A DNA stretch of 11,764 bases from Spirochaeta sp. UBA2779 (GTDB lineage Bacteria > Spirochaetota > Spirochaetia > DSM-2461), in assembly GCA_002352375.1 (NCBI GenBank), contig DEIH01000028.1, positions 1 to 11,764 of the forward strand, in the 5' to 3' direction. The stretch's first letter is position 1; each line of letters begins with the position of its first letter. The notes under the pieces are model-generated. The model ran no database searches. It was not told where the DNA came from and saw only the letters and a list, made by a program, of their open reading frames with translations. Positions 6,189 to 11,764 of this stretch are shown here, piece by piece. Made by a program: the position numbers and the translations under genes.

Positions 6189-7094
6189 TTATTTGATGTG
6201 GATCTTCACCTCCACAGACATCCCGGGCCTGAACACCGTTCCCTGAGGAACCGGTTCAAAGTCAACCCGGACCGGTATCTTCTGGGTTGTTTTTGTTCCC
6301 TCGCCGATTGAGAATGGAGGAGGCACAATTGCCGCCCTTATCTGGGAGACTACCCCGGTAAAAGTCTGTTTCGGGTAGGCATCTACCTGGATGGAAACCT
6401 CTTTACCCAACGGTATTTCCTGAATTACGGTTTCTTCGAAATTTGCCATAATCCAGAAATGAGATAGATTGTTAATCTGGTAAACCTGTTGTCCCGGCTG
6501 AACAATTTCACCTTCTGACGTGTTAAGATTGACGATAGTACCGGATAACGGCGCCAGTATTTTAAGATTCTGGATTTGAATTTCCAGAGAATGCAACTGG
6601 TCTTCTGCCAGAGTAATCTGCCCTTCGGCAATGGACAGTTGGACCTTCGCCGCTTCAAGATTTCTCAATGCATTGTCATAATTTTCACGACTGACAGATG
6701 TGAATACTTTCGAATTCTCTGAAAGATTATCGATGCGCTGGAAATCATTACGGGCTTTTTCAAGGTTGATTCCGGCTAGGTTATAGTTTAATTGCGCCGA
6801 GAGAATACCCTGTTCAAGTATAGTTTTCCGGGCCATCAGATCTGCATCGTCCAGTTCTCCCATAAGGTTACCCTTCTGAATAGTATCACCCTCGGAAAAA
6901 TAAAGATTTCTGATACGGCCGGAGGTTTTAAAGGATACCGCCGCATGATCGGTTTGAATCGCCGCATCATTTGTGTACAATTGCCCGAAATATACGAGAT
7001 ACCAGAATAATCCGCAGCCGAGTCCGATAAGGATGAGTATCAGTAGAATAATTCGCGCCGTTTTAATCGGTTTTTTAGGGTCGTCATTTTTCAT
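6189..7094 (-). CDS. EmrA/HlyD-type membrane-fusion (periplasmic adaptor) protein
   Basis: Adaptor subunit of an efflux pump, 301 residues, anchored in the inner membrane by one N-terminal helix (about 14-36) with the rest in the periplasm. Two half-motifs of the lipoyl/barrel-sandwich domain (about 45-82 and 178-208) bracket an alpha-helical hairpin (about 84-175). A beta-barrel and C-terminal domain follow, with ANFEETVIQEIPLG (217-230) and FRPGMSVEVKI near the end. These are most like EmrA, which normally serves an MFS pump. The hairpin tip around Arg120-Ile-Asp-Asn-Leu124 and SRENYDNA resembles the RLxxL-type tip that docks to TolC channels, though the match is incomplete. It is last in the operon. 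Its ATG overlaps the preceding stop by 4 bp, with GGAG upstream. No TolC-like gene is in the window. Confidence 0.92.
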   Translation of the reverse strand: MKNDDPKKPIKTARIILLILILIGLGCGLFWYLVYFGQLYTNDAAIQTDHAAVSFKTSGRIRNLYFSEGDTIQKGNLMGELDDADLMARKTILEQGILSAQLNYNLAGINLEKARNDFQRIDNLSENSKVFTSVSRENYDNALRNLEAAKVQLSIAEGQITLAEDQLHSLEIQIQNLKILAPLSGTIVNLNTSEGEIVQPGQQVYQINNLSHFWIMANFEETVIQEIPLGKEVSIQVDAYPKQTFTGVVSQIRAAIVPPPFSIGEGTKTTQKIPVRVDFEPVPQGTVFRPGMSVEVKIHIK

Positions 7095-8995
7095 ATTTTA
7101 GTCTCCAAATATCCAATTTCAGGATTTTCATTCACATCTGCCTTACTGAATTGGCTCTTATACAAATCTTTGTAAAAGCCTCCTTTATTCAGAAGCCCCG
7201 TATGATTACCCTGTTCAATTATATTGCCGTCTTTCATTACCAGAATTGTTTCAGCATCCCTGATTGTGGACAGACGGTGGGCTATAACGAAACTGGTTCT
7301 CCCCTCCATCAATACCGCCATGGCTTTCTGGATGTAAACTTCGGTACGGGTATCAACGCTGCTGGTAGCTTCGTCCAGGATGAGGATTGCCGGATTCGCC
7401 AGTATCGCCCGGGCGATGGTGATAAGCTGTCGTTCCCCCTGGGAAATATTGGACGCTTCTTCGTTCAGTACGGTATCATAACCGTCTGGAAGAGACCTTA
7501 TAAAATGATCGGCATGGGCAATGGATGCCGCGTCGACAATGTCCTGTTCCCCGGCCCCCAGTTTTCCGTAGGCGATGTTATCCCGTATGGAACCGTTGAA
7601 CAACCAGGTATCCTGGAGCACCATACCGAATATTGTCCGAAGATTTTCCCGGTGCATATTACGGATATCAATCCCGTCTACACTTATAGTCCCTCCGGAA
7701 ATTTCATAGAACCGCATCAACAGATTTACCAGTGTTGTCTTTCCCGCACCGGTTGGACCGACAATTGCAATCACCTGACCCGGGGAAACCTTGATGTTCA
7801 GATTCTCCATCAGGAGGGAGTCCTTCTTGTATCCGAATCGGACACCGGAGAAAATTACCTCTCCCCTGGGTTTGTTAATAATAACTGGATCGGCAACCTC
7901 GGGTATTTCCTCCTGTTCGTCCAGAATCTCGAAAACCCGTTCGGCGGAAGCGATCGTAGATTGGAGGATGTTGGCAATATTAGCTGTCTGGGCGATGGGG
8001 TAGGTGAATTGTCGGGAATACTGGATGAAAGCCTGAATATCACCCAGAGTAATGAATCCCCGGGTAACAAGAATTCCGCCGACAACACAGATAATCACAT
8101 AACCGATGTTGTTGATAAAACTCATGATCGGCATGATGATGCCGGAAACAAATTGAGCCCTCCAGGATGCAGAATACAGCCGGTCGTTCGTCTCGTTGAA
8201 CTTCTCAAGGGATGCCTTTTCCCTACGAAAAGATTTCACAATCACATGTCCGGTGAACATCTCCTCTACATGACTGTTTATGATACCCAGTTCTTTCTGT
8301 TGGGCTGCAAAATTCTTCTGAGATTTTTTAACGATGTTCTTTGTTGCGGTGAAGGAAATCGGCAGGGTGATGATGGTTACCAGGGTGAGCAGTGGGCTGA
8401 TGGAGAGCATCATGATGATGACTCCGATAATGGTGGCCACTGAAGTAATAAGCTGGGTGAGGCTCTGCTGCAGGGTGGTGCTGATGGTATCGATATCATT
8501 GGTAACCCGGCTCATTACATCTCCGTGGGCATGGTTGTCAAAAAAAATCAGCGGAAGCCGAGAGAGCTTTTCGTTAACGTCCCGCCTCATCTTCTTCACC
8601 ACGGACTGGGCAACTCCTGCCATGATGTACTGCTGGATGAAACTGAAAAGAGCACTGGCCAGATAAAGACCGATAAGGATAAAGATGATTTTTTCGATGT
8701 AGGGGAAATCAACTGATGGCGATGGCTGATGATAGCGAAAGGCTAAAAATTTTGCCATGATGCTGTTGATGAGACTGGTGGTTACCTTACCGAGAATTTT
8801 CGGACCGACTATGGAAAAAGCTGTACTCAGAATCGCAAAAGCGATAATGGTGATTAACTTAACATACGCGGGTTTCAGAAGAGTTATCAGTCGGGAAAAG
8901 GTTTTCCTGAAGTCCTTCGCCTTCTCTCCGGGTGTCGACATCCCCATTCCCATCGGGCCGCCACGCATTCTTCCGCGTCGGGATGAGTCGCTCAT
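7091..8995 (-). CDS. ABC exporter half-transporter, catalytic-site subunit (ABC-2)
   Basis: Fused six-helix membrane domain plus ATPase, 634 residues, of the multidrug/lipid exporter type. The ATPase motifs are Walker A GPTGAGKTT (413-421), Q-loop Gln461, Walker B ILILDE with catalytic Glu542, and the His573 switch, all canonical. The signature is NISQGERQ (516-523) instead of LSGGQ, a degenerate form. Paired with ABC-1 this fits the asymmetric heterodimers known from TM287/288, BmrCD and LmrCD. There the intact Walker and His residues of one subunit face the intact signature of the other. The N-terminus has a Gly/Met/Arg-rich stretch (about 6-20). A long loop around 79-98 separates the first two membrane helices. 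The start overlaps the ABC-1 stop by 4 bp and has GAGGAGG upstream. The substrate is unknown. Confidence 0.95.
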   Translation of the reverse strand: MSDSSRRGRMRGGPMGMGMSTPGEKAKDFRKTFSRLITLLKPAYVKLITIIAFAILSTAFSIVGPKILGKVTTSLINSIMAKFLAFRYHQPSPSVDFPYIEKIIFILIGLYLASALFSFIQQYIMAGVAQSVVKKMRRDVNEKLSRLPLIFFDNHAHGDVMSRVTNDIDTISTTLQQSLTQLITSVATIIGVIIMMLSISPLLTLVTIITLPISFTATKNIVKKSQKNFAAQQKELGIINSHVEEMFTGHVIVKSFRREKASLEKFNETNDRLYSASWRAQFVSGIIMPIMSFINNIGYVIICVVGGILVTRGFITLGDIQAFIQYSRQFTYPIAQTANIANILQSTIASAERVFEILDEQEEIPEVADPVIINKPRGEVIFSGVRFGYKKDSLLMENLNIKVSPGQVIAIVGPTGAGKTTLVNLLMRFYEISGGTISVDGIDIRNMHRENLRTIFGMVLQDTWLFNGSIRDNIAYGKLGAGEQDIVDAASIAHADHFIRSLPDGYDTVLNEEASNISQGERQLITIARAILANPAILILDEATSSVDTRTEVYIQKAMAVLMEGRTSFVIAHRLSTIRDAETILVMKDGNIIEQGNHTGLLNKGGFYKDLYKSQFSKADVNENPEIGYLETKI

Positions 8996-10719
8996 TCAGC
9001 CTCCTCGGCGGAGAGCTGGGAGTATACAATTTCCTGGTATACCGGGCAGGATCCCAGCAGTTCCTGATGGGTGCCCATACCCGCTATCAATCCCTCTTCC
9101 AGAACAATAATCCTGTCGGCATCTTTGATGGTGGCCACCCTTTGTCCGACAATCAGAACTGTGGATTCTGAGGTTTCCTTTTTCAGTGCTGAACGGAGCC
9201 GGGAGTCGGTTTTGAAATCAAGAGCGGAAAAACTGTCGTCAAAGATGTATACCTCCGGACGACCCACCAGTGCCCGGGCTATGGATAAGCGCTGCTTCTG
9301 TCCCCCTGAAACGTTGGTACCGCCCTGGGCGATGGGAGAGGAAAATCCCTCTTCCATGGAGTTGATGAATTCCATGCTCTGGGAGGTTTCTGCAGCCCGG
9401 AGAATCTCTTCATCACTGGCATCCGGTTTGCCATAACGAATATTGTCTTCTATCGATCCGTCAAAAAGTACCGCTTTCTGGGGAACAAAACCGATCCGGC
9501 CGCGAAGTGTGGATTGTTTAATGTCCCGGATATCCGTTCCGTTCAGCCGGATCGATCCCTCATCAGGATCGTAGAACCGGGAAAGGAGATTTACCAATGT
9601 TGACTTCCCGCTACCTGTACTGCCGATGATGGCTGTAACCTCTCCGGCGGATGCCGAGAATGAAATATCCTTCAGCGCCGGTTTCTCCGCACCCTTGTAA
9701 AAGAAATACACCTTCTCAAAGCTGATACTGGTTTTCCCTTCCCCCAGAGGTTTTTCGACGGCGGGATCCAGAATATCTGTTTCCATATCCAATGCTTCAT
9801 TGATACGGGCCGCGGAAGCCTGAGCTCTCGGCAGCATGATAAACATCAAAGAGGCCATTATTATTGCAAACATAATCTGCATCATGTATTGGAGGAAGGC
9901 CATCATATCGCCGATGTTGGTGGCCCCATGTTCGATACGAAGGGCTCCAAACCAGATTACGGCAATCGAGGACAGGTTCATAAACAGCATGATTCCCGGC
10001 ATCATTACAGCCATGATTCTATTTACCCGGATAGAGACATCGGTAAGATCCTCATTGGCCTCTTCAAATCGGGTTTCTTCCCGTTCTGTTCGATTGAATG
10101 CCCTGATAACCCGTATCCCGATCAGACTTTCCCTGAGTATCTGATTAATTTTGTCAATTTTCTTCTGCATTGCTTTGAATAAGGGATACACCTTACTGAC
10201 GACAATGGCGATGAATATCAGCAGCAGCGGAATAACTACCACGATTATCCAGGAAAGGTCCCGATCTTTGGAAATCGCCAGGATAATTCCCCCGACACAT
10301 GTGATCGGTGCTATTATCATCATCCGGGTAATCATCATACTGACATTCTGTACCTGGGTTATATCGTTGGTTGTTCTGGTAACCAAAGAGGGAGTACCGA
10401 TAATATCAAACTCATGAAGGGAAAAATTGGTGATATGTTTAAAAAGCCGGCTCCGGATAATTCTGCCGAAGCCCATGGAAACCTGGGAGGAAATCAGACT
10501 CGAGAATATTGCGCAGATGGAGCCGAAGAGCGCTGTCCCGAGCATCAGTCCGCCGATTCTCAGGATGTAGTCCACATCCCCGTTAATTATTCCCTTGTTG
10601 ACAATGTCGGACATCAGAGTGGGAAGGTATAGCTGGCTCATGGACTGGAAGAACACCAGGACGAAAATAACGAATATAGGGGTTCTGTAGGGTTTCAGAA
10701 ATCGAAAGAGTTTTAACAT
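8992..10719 (-). CDS. ABC exporter half-transporter, degenerate-site subunit (ABC-1)
   Basis: Fused membrane domain (six helices, about 12-35, 53-78, 130-150, 155-178, 236-262, 270-296) and ATPase, 575 residues. Walker A is GSTGSGKST (366-374), the Q-loop glutamine is Gln414 and the signature is the canonical VSGGQ (470-474). Walker B reads VYIFDD, so the catalytic Glu is replaced by Asp495. The switch His is Gln526 (VGQR instead of AHR). Both changes are those of the degenerate half of heterodimeric exporters, and they complement the defective signature of ABC-2. It is the first gene of the three-gene unit. The ATG at 10719 has AGGA about 10 bases upstream. No promoter is certain. A TATAAT on the minus strand at 10951-10956 lacks a good -35 and would leave a leader of about 230 bases. 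Drugs, peptides or lipids are possible cargo. Confidence 0.95.
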   Translation of the reverse strand: MLKLFRFLKPYRTPIFVIFVLVFFQSMSQLYLPTLMSDIVNKGIINGDVDYILRIGGLMLGTALFGSICAIFSSLISSQVSMGFGRIIRSRLFKHITNFSLHEFDIIGTPSLVTRTTNDITQVQNVSMMITRMMIIAPITCVGGIILAISKDRDLSWIIVVVIPLLLIFIAIVVSKVYPLFKAMQKKIDKINQILRESLIGIRVIRAFNRTEREETRFEEANEDLTDVSIRVNRIMAVMMPGIMLFMNLSSIAVIWFGALRIEHGATNIGDMMAFLQYMMQIMFAIIMASLMFIMLPRAQASAARINEALDMETDILDPAVEKPLGEGKTSISFEKVYFFYKGAEKPALKDISFSASAGEVTAIIGSTGSGKSTLVNLLSRFYDPDEGSIRLNGTDIRDIKQSTLRGRIGFVPQKAVLFDGSIEDNIRYGKPDASDEEILRAAETSQSMEFINSMEEGFSSPIAQGGTNVSGGQKQRLSIARALVGRPEVYIFDDSFSALDFKTDSRLRSALKKETSESTVLIVGQRVATIKDADRIIVLEEGLIAGMGTHQELLGSCPVYQEIVYSQLSAEEAE

Positions 10720-11117
10720 GATGTTTTTATCCTGAACAGACTACCTCAGGTATGTTGAATCGGGGTACGGAGGGTGTGGACATTCCCGCCGATAGTGTTC
10801 CAGCCAGGTTCAGACACCTCGATCCTGATAATTCCATTTGTAGTTGGTTCATCTCGGATTTTTATTCCTTTAAGAGCGGACGATATGTTCCGGTGAGTTC
10901 AGGTCAGTTCGTATTAGATTTCGATCCCCTGAAATATAGACTTCCTCCGAATTATAGGCAACTGGGTGGATTTTAATCGAGGAAAGACCAGCCAATGCCA
11001 GGGGAAGTTCTCATTGAGAAGGCCTAATCACCTAATGAATACTTTACCCATCGGGGAAGCCGCATCCAGTCCCGGGACAGGTTTGATGGTTAGCAAATTA
11101 TCAAGAGAAAATGGTCT
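10720..11117. other. Intergenic region between divergent units, with ambiguous coding remnants
   Basis: These 398 bp separate the exporter operon from the downstream lipoprotein gene. I see no convincing gene. On the plus strand 10752-10976 is open for 74 codons from an ATG, but the SD is poor and the product resembles nothing I know. On the minus strand two adjacent open stretches in different frames read like protein. They run from about 11006 to a TAA near 10870 (including VAYNSEEVYISGDRN) and from about 10895 to a TGA near 10748 (including IRIEVSEPGWNTIGGN). A frameshifted gene remnant on the minus strand and a small real plus-strand gene are mutually exclusive readings. A minus-strand TATAAT lies at 10951-10956. 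A perfect 10-bp palindrome GTCCCGGGAC is at 11069-11078. Confidence 0.45.
11008..11020. promoter_or_regulatory. Small palindrome, possible operator
   Basis: TTCTCA-T-TGAGAA is a perfect inverted repeat with 6-bp arms about 100 bp before the lipoprotein gene. Its right arm overlaps TTGAGA (11014-11019), which could be a -35 with AATACT 18 bases on as a weak -10. Next to it CCTAAT occurs twice with 8-bp spacing (11023-11028, 11031-11036). A binding site is plausible, but sites this short occur by chance. Confidence 0.3.
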
Positions 11118-11729
11118 ATGAAGAAACAACATCTAATTATCATCAGTATTCTCGGCATATTTATGATATCAGTTCTCTCTTCATGTAATCTTTCTCTGGT
11201 GAATGGTTCAAACCTACCTGCTGAATATGCCATTGCCTCTGGTGATGTCAGTTTAATGCTCTCATGTCTCGGCGGTCTGGAATCAAAATTGCATTCCGGT
11301 AATCTGTCAGTTTTGGAGCAAGGTGAAATAGCCCTGGATATGATAGATATACTGGCAGTGCTCTCGAATGCCTTTGTTATCATCCTACCGTATTTGCTTG
11401 AAGGGGTACCTCCGGACCCGCTCATTCTGATTGATGACTTCTACAATGAAGCCGGGGAGGGTTACTTAATCCGTATTGAAGAAGACAAATTGATAGAATA
11501 TGGGATTAATGCCAACCCATCATCTATGCAGCTCTTCTGGGGGGTACTGGGCCTGATAGCATATGAAACTGTAGTTAATGGCGTTGATTATAATTTCTTA
11601 AGTTTTGAACAAAAAATATTTTACGATGCAATGGTTCTTGAGGCTCAGCAAAAAGCGGCTGAAGGGAACAATTCAGATTATATACCTCTGCTCAATCAAC
11701 TGCGAACAGTTTTTGGTGATTCGATATAA
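11118..11729 (+). CDS. Predicted lipoprotein of unknown function
   Basis: 203 residues. Lys2-Lys3 and a hydrophobic stretch (5-20) lead to LSSC with Cys23 as the predicted lipidation site, so the mature protein should be membrane-anchored outside the cytoplasm. The rest is mostly helix-forming. Features are a hydrophobic stretch DILAVLSNAFVIILPYLLEGVPP in the middle, a Leu/Ile/Glu-rich region, and a polar C-terminal part with EAQQKAAEGNNSDYIP. I recognise no domain or catalytic motif. The start follows a weak purine-rich sequence (AAGAGA, about 10 bases upstream). It is divergent from the exporter operon and separated by 398 bp, so nothing links it functionally to that pump. After the stop, CGTG/CACG with a 6-base loop is too weak to call a terminator. 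Confidence 0.82.
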   Translation: MKKQHLIIISILGIFMISVLSSCNLSLVNGSNLPAEYAIASGDVSLMLSCLGGLESKLHSGNLSVLEQGEIALDMIDILAVLSNAFVIILPYLLEGVPPDPLILIDDFYNEAGEGYLIRIEEDKLIEYGINANPSSMQLFWGVLGLIAYETVVNGVDYNFLSFEQKIFYDAMVLEAQQKAAEGNNSDYIPLLNQLRTVFGDSI

Positions 11730-11764
11730 CGTCGTGAATAAACACGGTAAATTATTTATCAGTA

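Noticed and set aside
6140..6200. Bidirectional terminator between convergent LacI-2 and adaptor genes
   Set aside because: Only 21 bp separate the stops. The best hairpin is a 4-bp CAGT/ACTG stem without a T-run.
7151..8443. 430-codon open frame on the plus strand
   Set aside because: It is antisense to the ABC-2 gene, whose complete set of transporter and ATPase motifs leaves no doubt. The antisense product has no recognisable domain or start signal.
11730..11764. Terminator after the lipoprotein gene
   Set aside because: The CGTG/CACG stem is only 4 bp and is not followed by a T-run within the window.

Overview
The window looks like chromosomal DNA of a diderm heterotroph. A spirochaete of the Spirochaeta/Sediminispirochaeta type is my best guess. 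The support is indirect: two lipoproteins with relaxed lipoboxes, an ABC/GH4 sugar locus with LacI-family regulators, and a membrane-fusion protein that implies an outer membrane. No rRNA or other phylogenetic marker is present, so the assignment is an inference.

Region 1 (1-6167) is a divergent carbohydrate locus. Leftward from a strong promoter at 3336-3365 run a LacI-family regulator (LacI-1), an AglE-like sugar-binding lipoprotein and an AglF-like permease that leaves the window. Rightward run a family 4 glycosidase (NAD+/metal type, Cys-His-Glu-Ile motif) and a second LacI-family regulator (LacI-2), whose start overlaps the glycosidase end. The likely scheme is that an unphosphorylated oligosaccharide is captured by the lipoprotein, imported by the ABC permease pair and cleaved in the cytoplasm by the GH4 enzyme. 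Each arm appears to be controlled by its own LacI repressor.

The 478-bp space between the arms (3282-3759) is the most information-rich part. It holds two different perfect 18-bp palindromic operators, one beside each regulator's own transcription unit, and a degenerate second copy of the first. It also holds a 122-bp element bounded by perfect 23-bp inverted repeats (MITE-like) and an orphan Shine-Dalgarno-like GAGGAGG. The operator centres (TA versus CG) match a difference in the hinge residue of the two repressors (Lys versus Leu).

Region 2 (6189-10719, minus strand) is a tightly overlapping three-gene operon. It encodes two half-size ABC exporters whose motifs fit an asymmetric heterodimer with one degenerate ATP site, followed by an EmrA/HlyD-like membrane-fusion protein. 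It converges on LacI-2 with only 21 bp between stop codons. Together these would form an inner-membrane pump with a periplasmic adaptor, needing an outer-membrane channel encoded elsewhere.

Region 3 (10720-11764) is a gene-poor stretch of about 400 bp with ambiguous coding remnants and a small palindrome, then a 203-residue lipoprotein of unknown function on the plus strand.
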